A DNA stretch of 64,000 nt, taken from NCBI GenBank assembly GCA_013397795.1, contig VZTJ01005974.1, forward strand, positions 213,994-277,993, written 5' to 3'. How positions within the stretch are numbered: the stretch's first letter is position 1; the number at the start of each line of letters is the position of its first letter. A program made the translations under genes and the position numbers. This DNA is from Orthonyx spaldingii. Its lineage: Eukaryota > Chordata > Aves > Passeriformes > Orthonychidae. Under the pieces are notes generated by a model. The model made no database searches and had not been told where the DNA came from. It saw only the letters and a list, made by a program, of their open reading frames with translations. Below are positions 33,851-46,903 of this stretch, in pieces.

Positions 33851-36284
33851 AAGTCAGCCTGGGATCCTATGAAAAAGCCTCTCAAGCAGGGTTGTTAGCA
33901 GAAAGATCCATGCAGCGGAGTTATGGATGGGCTGTGCTGTCTTCCACGAGGGATCCTGGGTTCCTGCCTTGCAGAAATGCTCATTCGCCGCAGCAGGGGC
34001 TTCCCTGCTTCACCCAGTTCCCCCTGTGCCACACCAGTTAAATGATCTCTACTAATGAGATCCTCGGTGTCACTGGATGTGGCTGAGGGGTCACTGCCAA
34101 ACTCCTCCACTGGCTGTGCAGTTAGGCATCCTGCTCTTCTCCCTCACTCTTGCACAGAGCTGAGACAATTCCCCCAAACTTCCAAAAGGTTAAAAAAAAA
34201 AAAAGTGTACCCCAACAGCCTCATTTTAATAATTTTTATTCTTTAAGACATTGGTACCTCTTAAACCAATGCTAATTATACATTTTTATGGACAGCATTT
34301 TGTCAATACAGAGAACTGGGACTGGGACACCAATTAAAGTCAGGGAGAGAACTACAGCTGTAGCAGAACACCTGGGGTTTTTTCCAAAATTATGACACCA
34401 ACTTAATGGCAATTTTCCAATCCCTTTCCCCCCCCCATTAATCTAAAGCGCTCTATTCTTAGGAGGATTTTGGAGCTGTGATAAAGCAAGTCAATAACCT
34501 GTTTTCTGACCCTCTGCTAAACTGCTAATGACTTTTTTGGTTTTATCTGCATTTTAATTGATGATGGACACAGTCAAAACCTGCTGAGGAAGTTGTAAGC
34601 AAAGTTGTGCTCTGCCATTTGCAGCAGGGTTGGAACAGACCCACAGGGACCAGCGAGTGCTGCTCCTGGCCCTGCACAGGACACCCCAACAGCCTCACCC
34701 TGGGCCTGGGAGCGTTGTCCGAACACTTTGTGAACTCCAGCTCGAGGATCCTTGGAGATCCTTTCCTATCAGGCATTCTCTGTCTTCACTGGGAAGAACA
34801 GGGAACAGCTCAGTAGCCTCTTAACCTTCGCTGCCATAATCTCCACAGCCAGGGCTGCTTTCATCTCTCACACTCACAGGTGCTTTTCCAACTCCTGAAT
34901 CATTCCCATAACTCTTCCCCGCAGCCTCTCCCATTTATCTCTCTGTTCTTTTACTGCCTGAATGCAGGAGCAGATTCATCATTTCAGAATTACTTTCCAA
35001 GGAGTGCAGCTGCAGCTGACAGAACCTTCCGGCTCCCAGGCAGCTTTTTCCCCTCAGCACCTCCCCCAGAGCAGGGTGCCCCCAAAATGTGGGGTGCTCA
35101 GCTTGTGGGCTGCTCATAGGCACTGAGGTGTGTGAGCTGGGAACATGGATCATGTGAATAACACATGAATCCAGGGCTTTGCCAGGACTCATTCACCAAG
35201 GAATAAAGACAGGTGTGGGCACCAGGAGGCTCATGCTGGTTTTTCCTGTTGGATGCAATTTGTCCACAATCCAACTGCTTTACCCTATGGATGTGATGGC
35301 CTGGGGAGCCTTCCTGGAGCTCTCCCTGCTCAGCAGTGTGGGATCTCCCCTGGAGCAGGGACATCTCTCAGGGCTTGAGATTCCTTACCCGGGACTAGGA
35401 GATCCTTCCTTGCTCAGGGAAAGAGACCCTCTGTGCTCAACAGGTCCTTACTGAGGCTCTGAATTAACACTGATTAAATCCCTGTAGTTAATCCATTTGG
35501 ACAGAAATCCCTGTCCAAGCCCAAGACCAAGACTGGAGCCAGCCATAGGTCAGGTCCATCAGGAGTTCAGGCAGGACAGTCTTCCTTACCCTGCTGCGCC
35601 TTCAGAATCTGTGTAAATATTTCTAAATTGATCCTAACTTGATTCTTCTCTGTGTGTTCCCCTCCTATGGGCAGTGATAGAGTGACTCTTGCCACTGAGC
35701 TTTGTTCAGCTGTGTTTTTCTAAGTTTATATTAAAACTAGTTGTTCCAATAACTTTGCTGGGGATTCTTTCAGGGACCCTGAGCTGCTCATTCACCACAG
35801 CCTGTCCCCAAAGTGGGTCAGTGCAGTGAAACCCCTCCCTCCCTCCATCCCCACTCAGCCCCGGGCTGTGTCCTGCTGGCAGCTGTAAATCCTGTCCCAG
35901 CCTGGTTGTCCCTTGCTGTAATTCCAGGCCATGACTTGTGCTGCTGTGCCTGGGAGCTCCGTGCCCCACTTTGCAATGACCTTTTGCATAATTGAACATT
36001 GTTATTGTGCCTCCTCTCCGCCGTCCTCCCTCCAGATTAAATGACACCAATTGCTTCCAGTAGCTCATGTTTTCCTGGCCTCTGACTATTCTTATTGCTG
36101 TCACATGAGCTCCCTTTGGGCTGTCCTTGGAGCGAGATGTTGAAACTGGACCCAGCTGTGGGCAGTAAGGGGAGAAGGGGCACAGTGCCACTTTTGCTGT
36201 CCCCTCCTCTCTGTGTCAGCCCTGCAGAGATCACCCAGAGGTGTGGTCACGCCTGGACAGGGCAAATAAAGCCAGGTACCACCT
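33851..36284. other. Gene-free stretch; AT-rich candidate element at 34200-34570
   Basis: No exons recognised. An A run (about 34192-34204) precedes an AT-rich unique block, 34210-34570. Confidence 0.45.
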
Positions 36285-36445
36285 CTGTGGGCAGCCTGTG
36301 CCAGGGTCTCCCCACCCTCATCGTAAAAAATCCTTATATCTGGTCTGAATCTTCCTTCTTTTAGTTCAAAGCCCTCCCCTCCTTGTCCTCTCACTGCAGG
36401 ACCTACTAAAATGTCTGTCCCCGTCTTTCTTTAGCCCCTTTAGAT
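36285..36445 (-). mobile_element. CR1 LINE fragment
   Basis: Reversed CR1 internal part of the 3' region: GCCTGTGCCAGGGTCTCCCC, ACCCTCATCGTAAAAAATCC, then TTTAGTTCAAAGCCCTCCCC. The 3' tail is missing. Confidence 0.8.
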
Positions 36446-39337
36446 ATGGAAAGGCCAGGAGGATGCTGCTTCTGGGATTGGTGCTGTTTCCCAGAAAGAT
36501 CCCGGAGGAGCGGATCCCCACACCCAGTCTCGCTCAGGGAGCCGTGGTGGCAGCCCTGAAATTCCTGGGGACACTGCTGTCACAGAAAGGGAGGCTGAGG
36601 ACATGTGACAAGAGGAAGAAAATAAAGATGCTCTCGAGCTTTCCAAAAGTGTGATGCACCATTTGTCTGTGCCAGGAGCCCTCACATTTGTCAAAGATGA
36701 AAGAGAGACAGACATAAGTGATCTGGGGAAAAAAACAATCAGTGGGAAGCAATTGGGAGTTGTAGGAACAAAGCAGCTCAATTTGACTCTCTGCTCACAA
36801 AGGAAATCTTTAGAAATCACCAAACCCCAAGTTTTGTGGTGATGATTCTCTAAATTAACGAGTCTGGAAGTTTTATGAGCCTGTGCTGTAGATTACTGGG
36901 GAGCTGTTTGACATGATAACCATACCATTTATTTGAAGGTTTCTTAAAGGGAAGAAATTTACAAAGTGCCCCAAATTTTACACTCCTCAGCCTGTTTTCG
37001 CTCAAGGCAAAGATTTCTCAGGGTCAAATTTCCATCCAAGTGAAGCTTTTGTGGTGCACTGACAAGATATTGAATTCCCCAGTATCTCTCAGTGCAGGGC
37101 AGCCTCTCAGGGGTCTCCTGAAGATTTTGGCTCCAGCTGGAACTGTTTGTGCATTTATTTGTGGAAATCCCCAGTGTAGGAGCTGACCTGCCCCACCATG
37201 GCCCAGTGCCCAGACACCAACTCCCTGCCAACCTCTGCTGCACCAGGATTCTCCTTCTTCTCTCTTTCACTAACCCATAGCAGAGATATTTTCATTCAGA
37301 GCAGACTTGCTCAGAGCTGGCTGGAGACAACAGCCAGGACAGCATTAAAAGTGGGAAGAAATGGAGTATTTTTATTCCTGCAGTGTCACCAAACCTCCAA
37401 CTTCCACCTGGGAGCACTGAGGTCAGTGCTAAGGAGTTCATACAAAGACACAAAAGTCATCTGAGTTGGAAACAACCTGTACAGGATGGAGGATTTTCCT
37501 AAACCAGGCTCACCCTTTAAGCATCACTGCCATTCTATCCACTCCCATCCAACCAGGACACAGCCAGGCTCCAACTCTGTGTAACCCCTTTGGAAATGAA
37601 GAAAATGATGGACAAAAGGAAAGTCCGAGCAGAGTGCACACGTCCTGTGCTGACCATGCTCTTCTTAGAACTGGACCCTCTCTGGGCTCCCAACAGCTCT
37701 GCTCCCCTTGCTTTGCCCACCTGGGCTGGCAAAAAGCATCATGGGAGGGAACAACATCCCAGAAAGGAAGTTTCCCTCCAAAAGGGGACTCTTTCCCCAT
37801 TCCTCTTGTTCTTTGTGCTTGGCTTCTCCCTGAGATCAATATTTTGGATTTCCCCCAAGCCCCTTGCAGAGGTCAGGAATATCCCTGGAAGATAGCTTGG
37901 AACAGGAGAGCCACCCCCATCCAGAAGAGCCTGAAGGGGCACAGGGATGTGTCCTGACCTTGGTGGGAGCTGCAGAGGCAGGAGCACCCGTGGGACTCAC
38001 AGGGTGCAGATCAGGGCTTTTTGAAGCATGACTCTCCTGGCAGTGCAGCCACCAAAGTTCTAATGAAAGGTTTTCCTATTTCCCTGGTACCATATTTCAA
38101 CAAAAAAAGCAATTTCCCAGGTGGTTTTAGTTCTTTTTGATATACTGCCTTTATCTTTGGTGCATTTCACACCAGGAGAGCACAAATCCCTGTATTTCTG
38201 CCCCAAATGGGCAGAAATAAACATGGATGTAGTCACAAGTGAAACCACTCATTCTATTTTTGTCTCCCTTATCTCTGGTACTCCAACAAGATTTCTCCCG
38301 AGTCTTTCTTCTCCTTGATCTCGCGTTTTTCTGTTCCCATCATCTTCTTATCCTCTTTTCTTCCTTCCCTGGGTTTCTGGAGTCTCTGCCTTTCATGCAC
38401 AAAGCCGGCAGCTCTCTTTAATCAAAGACAGCAATTAAGAAACTCTCAATTACAAGTGTCACCCGTGTCATGATTTATTCCTGGCTTCAGGACTTTGAGT
38501 TCACTTGTTATTGCTGTGTCTGGAGAAGTCTGAGGGGAACGAAGTGCGGGGGACCGGGTCCCAGAGAGCAGCTGCCCCCAGGAGCAGCATCCCTACCTGC
38601 AGCAGCCCCAAATCGTCACTGAACTCAGCAGCTGAGAGCTTTTTGTGGAATTGGGAAGGGGGTGATTCCCAGAGAAGCCAACACTAGCAGGGACACAGGG
38701 CACAACAGGAGCTTCTTGTTTCTTCTTTTTTAAATTTTTTTTTTCCCCTCAGAAATTAGGAATCCTACATCTCACTTCTTCCCTTTATGGAAGAGAAAGA
38801 CGGAAGTGGAATTATCATTTATTAATCTCAGAATTAAAGTCCCAGAGCTCTCTCTGCACTAAAGCACAGCCCCGAGGAGGTTCTGAGCAGCCACAGCACT
38901 CTGGTCATTCCCTGAACCCAGGGTGAGGGCTGCCCACATACTCTTGCTCCCCTCCATTCCCGGGCACCTCTGCTGCTCCCCCCACCCACCTCGGTGCCAT
39001 GGTGCTATTTCCCACTCTCCTCTGATTTGCCTGGCATCCCCTTGAAGGTTTCCATTTCTCCTTGGCTTGATTTATACAGCTGCAGAAGATCAGTGGTGCT
39101 GGCACCATCCATCCTCACAGTGACAGCCACAGGACCTGCAGCGCTCCTTCTGTCCCCAGCGACCTCGGCAGCCCCTGCCAGGGGCTGTTGGGATCAGAAG
39201 CACAGGGGCAGAGCTCCAATCACTCTGCAAGGAGCAGAGGAACAGCCTGGAACAGCGTGGGATCATAGGCAATGCCCTGGTGAGGGGTTGTCACTCCTGC
39301 AGTTAATGGAAACGGAAAGCGGGGACAGAGCTTTTGA
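36446..39337. other. Gene-free stretch, nothing recognised
   Basis: About 2.9 kb of unique sequence. Poly-T-rich patch at about 38718-38754. No exon recognised. Confidence 0.4.
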
Positions 39338-39483
39338 GGAGTGACAGAACAAGGGGTAGTGGCTTTGAACTAAAGGAGGGGAGACTCCCACTAGAAACAA
39401 GGCAGAATTTCTGTGAGGAAGGTGGGGGAACACTGGGACAGAGAGGTGGGATCCTGTGATTCTGTGATCCTGTGATTCTCCAT
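39338..39483 (+). mobile_element. Diverged CR1 3'-end fragment with tail repeat
   Basis: GAGTGACAGAACAAGGGGTA, GAACTAAAGGAGGGGAGACT and TTTCTGTGAGGAAGGTGGGG are recognisable plus-strand CR1 words. It ends in an array of ATCCTGTG and ATTCTGTG units (39451-39483), the characteristic CR1 terminal repeat. Confidence 0.75.
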
Positions 39484-39502
39484 CCACTCCAGGAGCCTTT
39501 TA

Positions 39503-39715
39503 GAATCACAGAACAGAATCACAGACTGGCTTGGGTTGAAAGGGACCTTAAATATTACGTTGTTCTACCCCCTACCACAGCCTGAGCCACTCCCAGGGAA
39601 TCCAGGGACAGCCACAGCTTCTCTGGGAACCCTGTGCCAGGGCCTCCCCACCCTCACAGGGAACAACTCCTTCCCAATATCCCAATATCTAACCCAGCCC
39701 TCTGGCAAAGGTCCA
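39503..39715 (-). mobile_element. CR1 LINE 3'-end fragment
   Basis: Reversed tail (AATCACAGAACAGAATCACAG) followed by GGCTTGGGTTGAAAGGGACC, CTCCCCACCCTCACAGGGAA and TTCCTTCCCAATATCCCAAT. It lies tail-to-tail with the preceding plus-strand copy. Confidence 0.9.
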
Positions 39716-42700
39716 GGCTTGTTTTCACCCATGGATTGTCCTGTGATCGGGATTATCTCTCTGCTCCCCCACCAACCTCCTGTACTTTTATTTTGGTTGA
39801 ATGCAGAGAGCCCCCAGCCCATGACCCTGGGAGGGCTCCTTGCCCCGAGTCTGCAGGGCCTGTTCCAGCAGCTCCCAGCTGTGCCTGGTGTTTGGGGCTG
39901 ATGAAATGTGGGATGCTCCCACCCCACATTCCCTCTGTTTGTTTCACTCCAGCCTATGCTTGTGCTCAATTATCTCTCCTGCCATATTCATAATTAATAT
40001 GCACTTTTGCTGCCTAATTTCTCCCTCCTTTTTCATTATTTAACTATCCCCAGGCTACGAATGGTGTCCTCTGGCTCCAAAGACGCCTCTAAATTAAAGC
40101 TGCAGGTTTGTGTGGGCCAGCAGAGACCAGAGGTGTGTGTGAGAGCTTCCATCCCCTTCCAGGGCTTGGATCAGCACCGGCACCTGCTGCTTCCCGGGAT
40201 TCTCAGCACACTGGGATCTGCTGTGTTTGACAGAACAGTGTCCTTTAAGGCTTGGCCAGCTGGATGGGGTGTGTAGGGACATATTCCACCCCTCTAGGCC
40301 TCAGCTGTGTTTATGGGAAGCACTTGGTGCTCGTGGAGGCAGGTGGATGGAGGGCTGCTTTGGGGGATTTCGTGAGTCAGCAGAATCACATCCCGGCATC
40401 TCCAGAGGGATGGGAGGGAAGATGCCTGTGGCTGGCTCATTGCTCTGCTCTGTGCACAGCCTGCACCTGGAATGTGTCCGGCCTCAGGAAGAGGGGTGGG
40501 TGACAGCAGCACCCGGGGGCAGGCCCAGTGTGGCAATGGGGTGGTGAGGCTGCCCAGGACATCAGGGTCACCCTGCTGGGGTATTGTTCCCTGCACAGAC
40601 ACCCGGCCTGAGCTGCCACAGACTCCTGGCTTTTTTTAGGCACTGCTCACTCCTGCATCCTCTGTTCCCAGAACATCATCTGCGGTGGCTCCCCTGAGGA
40701 ATGAGGAATGCAGGAAACTTTGCAGCTTGAACTGCAGGAATGACACTCCAGCTGTTAACCACGGGTTTTTTTCCCCCCAGTTTCCTGGAAGCTGGAAAGC
40801 TGTGATTTCTTTTGGGCTTGCCTGTCATGTCACCAGGGTCCCGAGAAACCCTGGTGTGCGTACACATCCTCGGGCCAGGTGAGCCCTGGGACAGCTGGAG
40901 GTGTCACATCCCTTCTGTGCCCCTTGCCCAGTGCAGCAAGATCCCATGGGAGCCCTTTGGGACAGGAAGATGACACTTCCCTCAGTCCAGCCCAGGTCCA
41001 GTCTCTTGCTCCTGGGTTTCCCCCACTCCCCCTCTGCCGCCTGCACTCTGCCAGCGCCAAGGCCTGTGTGCCTCACGTTGCTCAGGGTCAGCCCAGGAAT
41101 GATGCAACGCCTCCAGAATATCTGGCCCTTCCCATCTTTCTTGGATTCATCTTCGTTTGCAGGAACAAATATTTTTTGGAGAGGGGTCTGTAGCTGGTGT
41201 CTTTTGCCTTAAAATGGTGCTTATTTTGGCTTTTGTGAATCAGGCACAGCTGCTGTATCTTCTTCCTCTGAGGCTGGGCATGGATCTGTCCTGTCTCAGA
41301 GCTGTGGGGGCTGTACCCCAACAGGCAGGCTGGGAATTGAGCTTTCCCCAGTGTTCCCAGTTTGATTGCTGTCCTAGTTTGATTTGGTGTCTCTGTTTTG
41401 CAGCCTGCCATCCCCATCCACCTGGATTTATTGTTCCTGCAGGTGCTGTTCCATCTCCCAGACCACAGATTTTAGAATATCTCTTTATTTGTGTCCAGCC
41501 TGTGCTCCAGAGCACTCCTGCAGTCACAAGAAATCAGAAACTTGGGAGAGAAAAGAAAGATGAGCACAGAGTCCCCAAAGCTTCTTGAGTGCAACTGGGA
41601 CACAGTCAGTGTCCACTGCGTAATTAGGTCATGGCACTGGGAGAAACAGAGGTGGGGAGAGTGGAGTGAAGCCTTTTTTAACAGCAGGTGTAAGAGCAAG
41701 AAGAATTCAACAGCAAGTTTACCCAGGGATTGTTTTTTCTCCTGAGTTTGCTCAGAAAGTTGTACCAGTGTGCACAGCTTGGAACCATCTCGGGTTCTGG
41801 TCTCTTTAGCAAATGACATTCTAACTTGAAAAGTGAGGGGAGAGGGATTAAAATGTGCTGGCAGCCTTTATCAGCGCTGTCTGAAAGCTCTTCTGTCCTT
41901 CAGCACCCGGGAAGCAACAGATGAGGCTGGGGCTGGGAACACAGCATCAGCTCTTGTCACATCTGCAGGATAAAGGATGCTCTTCCCTCGCCACAATCAC
42001 TTCAGAAACTTCAGCAACAAGCTCCTGCACAGCTCCAGTGCAAGTCAATTAAGCCTCGAAGATGAATTCCATATTTCAGGAGTAATCATTACTCAACCTG
42101 TCTCTAAACACAGGAAATAATTCCTGATTTACTCTGCTCTGTTTGCTTGGACCTTCGAGAGAGCACAGCTGGAGGAGATGCACTTGGCAATAAGCAGGGA
42201 AACTTATTCAATTCAGCAACATGGGGAGATAATTTTATGCTTCCACATGCAAGGGGTCATATCTTCCCCTCACAGGGCTGCCAGGGAATTCTGGTGAATG
42301 CCAATTTATTTTAAAGCTTAAACCCTCCTGCTCTGTATGAGCTGCTGCCACATCCCCTTTCTCACAGGGCAGACTTTGCACCCCAGCCCCCCTTCCCCTG
42401 CACCACTGTTTTGCTCTTGTGAAATCCCAGTATTACCCATTTCAGGCCATTTCTCCAGTCTGCTGTGAATGATTTGGATTCCAGTCCTGCCATCCACAGC
42501 ACTTGCGACCATAGGCAGAAATTTTATTAGCTCCTGCTTCTCTCATCACCCAAGTAATTAATTAAAATATTGATTAGTCCTAGAGACAGGACAGACCCTG
42601 GTGAGGTTCTTGGAGATAAATCCTTTTGGGTAGGCAGCAAACTACCTGCAGCTCCTGGAGCTGAAGCTCTCCAATTAAGCCTGGTTTTTCTCCTTCTCTT

Positions 42701-44602
42701 TTTCTTCTCTCTGCATAATTCCATCTGGCTGATAATTAGTTTATGAGAACAAGGTGGGACAGGGTCAAAATCCCTCCTTCAGTCAAGAGGCAGCATAGCT
42801 TCCCCAGGTGGGCTGGTTACCTGCCCAAAGGAGAAATGAAATGTTTGATGTCATCTGTGTGAGACACTCCATGACATCCAAGTGATTGCACATGGATGAG
42901 TCACTGCTTCAGCATCTTTCCAGGGATCAGTGCTGAGCTGGGTCTGGATCTGCCTGATTTCTCTGTTTTCCCCTTCTGAGATCCCTGGAAACCTTCAGTT
43001 TCTGGGAATTGTGGCGTTAATGGGTAGCAATTCAGTGATTCCTTGGCTCATCTTTTCAGTATCCCAGTGGGAACTTCCCAGATTTTCTTAAACTTCAGTG
43101 TAACATCTATGGGTTATTTGCCTTCTCTTCCTCAGCCTGGGGACTGGATTCCATCCACGGCTCTGCCTCAGTCCCAGGCACTGCAATTCTTTGTCTTTTG
43201 GCTCCAAACTGTGTCTCTTCAGTGAGCATTTTCTGGGAACAGGTTTCAGGTTGCCAGAGACAGCTGGAGTGGATTTTAATAGAAATGTTCAGTGGGTTTT
43301 GATCCATGTTTTGTTGGCCCTCTGCAAACAGCCACAGAATGCACAGGGGACCACCCCTGTCCCCTGTGCTGGCAAACCTGCTCATTAACAGCAGCAGCAA
43401 AGCAGGAGCACTCCAGGGACAGATCTGGCTGAGCTAAACACACCAAGGGTGATTTAAAAGCTTCAACTTTGCTCTTTTTCCAGAGGAATGGGAGCTGTGC
43501 TTGGCTCTAAAGCAGCTCTTGGCTCCATAAAAGCTTTGGGCCCTTCCCTCCACTTTTAATTCCTTCTCTTGACCCTGGGCAATTCCCACCAGCCCTAAAG
43601 GCACTGTTCACCTTCAGGTCTGTGACCCCCTGGGTACCACAAAGTGCTGCATGAAAACATCCAGTGCTGCAGTTCCAGGAAGCCCACAGAGTTCTGGCCC
43701 AGCTGGATTCGCTCCTCTTAACCTTCCCAAGGCAATTCATGGCTGGTGCCCAGGGTGCTCTTTAGTGCTCTGTAAATTCTGTTTTGGGTTGTGTCCAGGG
43801 AGTATCTGCTCTGGGGAGCACCTGGCAATGGCACAGGGTGGATTCTGCTGCTGCTACTCCTTCCTTTGCTTCCTTTCTTTGCAGCCCTCCCACCTGCCTG
43901 CCCTGTGCTCTGCATCAATCGCTCCTCCTGCTGCTCCCTGGGTGCTGCCAACCCTTTCATATTTCCTGGGCTTTATCTCCCTCCCCGCTGATGGGAGGTG
44001 GGAGCAGCCTTTCCAAACTGCCTCTCTTTAATCTTCCCTGGCAAGTCAGTCCCTTTCAACCATGTTCTTAAAGAGCACAGAGGAGGGGATGGGGAAATGG
44101 GAGTTTATTTCTTCTTTATAGAAACTCCAGCCCAAATTGATGGAAATTACCAGAGCAAAAGCAGAGTAACAGGCCTGCAGCTAAGACACCCCGTTTGTAA
44201 GTGCCTTGGGTAGCAATTCCACAGGGATCTGTCCTCTGATGAGGGGTAACGAGGGGAGGAAGAATTCAGGCTGTACCAGCTTGTGCATTGCCTGAGCCAA
44301 ACCCTTCTGTGATGTGATAGGAGATTTCCAGCTGGAAAATGAAAGTGGAACTCTGATCCCAGCAGTGGGCAAGGGCTGGGACTGAGCTGGCCAGGCCATC
44401 CTGGAGGTCCCTTGTGCATCCCTCAGGTTCCCAAGCAGGCAGGAGAAGGATGTGCACCACAGGCAATTAAACTCACTGTTTATTTTGGGAAAGGGTTTCA
44501 TTTTCCCCTTTTCCCTTCCTTTCTGTGATGCTTTCAGTGGCTTGAGGGGCTTTCAGAAAGACTGCACAGCCCTGAAGGGCTCCAGTGGGATGGGGGAGGG
44601 AA
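39716..44602. other. Gene-free stretch; candidate element at 41990-42320
   Basis: About 4.9 kb without a recognised exon. The block 41990-42320 is unique, AT-rich and contains a perfect 6-1-6 inverted repeat, AGTAATCATTACT, at 42081-42093. Confidence 0.45.
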
Positions 44603-44740
44603 CCATGGAATCACGGAATGGTTTTGGTTGGAAAGGCCTTAAAGATCATCCAGTACCACCCCTGCCATGGGCAGGGACACATTCCACTGTCCCAGGTTGC
44701 TCCAAGCCCTGTCCAGCCTGGCCTTGGACATTTCCCTGGG
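44603..44740 (-). mobile_element. CR1 LINE 3'-end fragment
   Basis: Reversed CR1 tail (ATGGAATCACGGAATGGTTT) then GATCATCCAGTACCACCCCT and CCTGTCCAGCCTGGCCTTGG. Confidence 0.92.
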
Positions 44741-46349
44741 CAAAGAATCGAATCCGTGGCAGATTCCTGGCAGAACACATTGCAGCTCCCCACTTTTCAG
44801 GTCACACGGAGCAAACTGTGCCGTTGTTTGTTTGTTGTGGTGTGGAAAGCACCTCGGAGCGCGGGATTTGGCTGAGCATGGCAGGAACTGCCTGTGAGCC
44901 AAGGCTTGTGCTCAGCCAGGAAAGAACCTTCTTCCCCAAGGATGCCATATATTCCTGGGCTGCCAGGAGCTGGAACAGCCACTGTGGGCATTGTGGGCTG
45001 TCTCTTCCCTACTCCTGTCCAAAGAACCTCATTTCCATTCCTCTCCTGCTGCTTTAGCAACAGATGCTGCCCGCTCATGGCTTGGAAAAAGAGGATAGAG
45101 CAAAACTCTCCCAGCTTTGGCTTTCCAAAGCTCATGGGCAGCAAATGCTACTCGTCCTTCCTTGGATGGGTGCTCCTACATCCCTTCTGCACCCACGCAC
45201 ACCTCTGCCTTCCAGAATCTTCTCTGCAGCCAGACATCACCTCTGTGCTGGTACCCTGAATAGGGCTGCAAACTCTTAACTCACTGAACACAAGGCACTG
45301 CACAAAAACAGGCAAAAAACCCCAATCCAAACCTCTAAAAAATTCAGATCAACCTTTCAGTCTGCACTGAGGTAACTGGGTCCCTGAGAATGGCTGGGCA
45401 AACATTTTGGGGAAATATCTAAATTCAATCACTTTACCACAGGCCTTCCCCCTCCACTTCTCTGCACACCCAGCCCTTTCCAGAGGATATTTGCCAGGGT
45501 GGAAGGAGGGAATGAGTTTTCCCCTTTGTGTATTTCTTTTCTGCATGTTTGCAGAAAATTTTCTTTTTTTTTTTTTCTTTCTACTTTCTTTTTTTGTGTA
45601 TTTCTGCAAGTTTGAACTTACAGGTTTTGTTTTCTCTCCTAAATTCCATTCTGGAGCCAAAAATGACAAAGTTGCCCAGTGGTTGTGGCTGCTCGCTGGT
45701 GGCAGGAGCAACACAATTCACTCTTAGATGGGAAGGAGCCCCAGCATGGAAAGAATGCAGCAAACAGAGGCAGCTGCACCAAAATAACACCAGGCTGGAC
45801 TTGCACCCCATAATTACAGACAAAACCCCCTTCAGCGAGCCCAGGGCTGGCTGACTCTGGGCTCAGATGGTTTAGCCACAAGCTCTACCCAGTCTGAACA
45901 GGGCTCCAACCTCCCCCTCTGATCCTGCAACCCTGGGGAAAGTTCTGCCCTTCTCAAACTGCAAACCAGGAATGCTCCCACGTGCTTCAGTAGCTCCTGT
46001 GATAGCACTGACCATCAGAAAATAAGTGCTGATGTGAAAAATGAGAATTATTGTTATTAGTATTCTTATTAATGTGTCCCTGCTGCCAAAGCAGGAATGG
46101 GAGTTTCTCTCTTGGGCTGGACCCCCAGGTCCTTTGGATGTCCTCCTCTCCCCAGCATCCTCATCCCTGCAGATGTGCACCTTAGTCCCTGCAGCAAAAG
46201 TGGTGACAAAAACCCCAGCAGAGTCAGCTGGAGCTGGATGAAGTCTTCCAGGAGGAGAGAGCATCTAACACCAGGTGAGGAAAGGGAAGAGGCACAGCTG
46301 ACATTCTGGGGGCAAGGACAGACCATCAGTCACGGAGATCTATGGGTTC
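44741..46349. other. Sequence downstream of the SLCO2B1 3' end, nothing recognised
   Basis: Unique sequence with a T-rich patch at about 45560-45595. Some of it could be extended 3' UTR if more distal polyadenylation sites are used, for example the reversed AATAAA near 44480, but nothing shows this directly. Confidence 0.4.
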
Positions 46350-46375
46350 AGTACAAAACCATTTCTTAAAAATGA

Positions 46376-46381
46376 TTTATT
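46376..46381 (-). terminator. SLCO2B1: Polyadenylation signal AATAAA of SLCO2B1
   Basis: On the minus strand AATAAA lies about 350 bases beyond the SLCO2B1 stop codon and is followed within 30 bases by a GT-rich stretch (GGTTTTGT). This arrangement fits a vertebrate cleavage and polyadenylation site, so the 3' UTR would run from 46728 to about 46350. Confidence 0.6.
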
Positions 46382-46728
46382 AAAAAAAAAAAGCAACCCA
46401 CAAAACCCTTCAGGTTTATGGTCGATGCTCAGTGCTGGCATCACTGAGATGGTCAGCAGGAGAAAATGCTGTGAAGGACACAAATCCAGGAGGCTGCAGA
46501 GGATTGAAGTGCATGGACTGACCCATGTGAAGGGACAGACTGCACCCCTGAGGCGGAGAGCAGGTAGGGATGCATCCCCAGCCCTGCAGGAAGAGTTCAT
46601 CCCGCCTGGGAGACCAAGAAGTAGTCCCAGGGTCCATCACTCCAGGCACCCACTCTCCACGGCTTGGCTGTGGGCTGATCCACGTGGCTCCACCTGCCCA
46701 GAACAGCTCACAATTCGTATTTTCGGTG

Positions 46729-46903
46729 TCACGCTTTGAATTCTGGGCTCTTTTTGGAGTTTTCTGCCAGTTTCTCCTTCTCTGGCTCCGCCTTTGTCTC
46801 CTGTGCCTTGCTGGCTTCCCTCTCCTGCCTGCTAAGAATCACATACACGGCCACGAAGCACAGGAAGGCCCCCACCTCGAAGAAAAACTGCAGCCCCAGA
46901 TAC
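46729..46903 (-). CDS. SLCO2B1: SLCO2B1 last coding exon, helix 12 and cytoplasmic tail
   Basis: This 175-base exon after CCCACAG includes the TGA at 46731-46729. It encodes helix 12 (YLGLQFFFEVGAFLCF and on) and a tail of about 35 residues dominated by Glu and Lys, ending SPEFKA. The tail is the least conserved part, and the ending does not look like a classical PDZ-binding motif. Confidence 0.93.

Noticed and set aside
1..46700. Exons of ARRB1, expected near SLCO2B1 from gene order in other vertebrates
   Set aside because: Conserved arrestin motifs were looked for on both strands by eye and none was seen. Short exons could be missed, but the large ones should have been visible.
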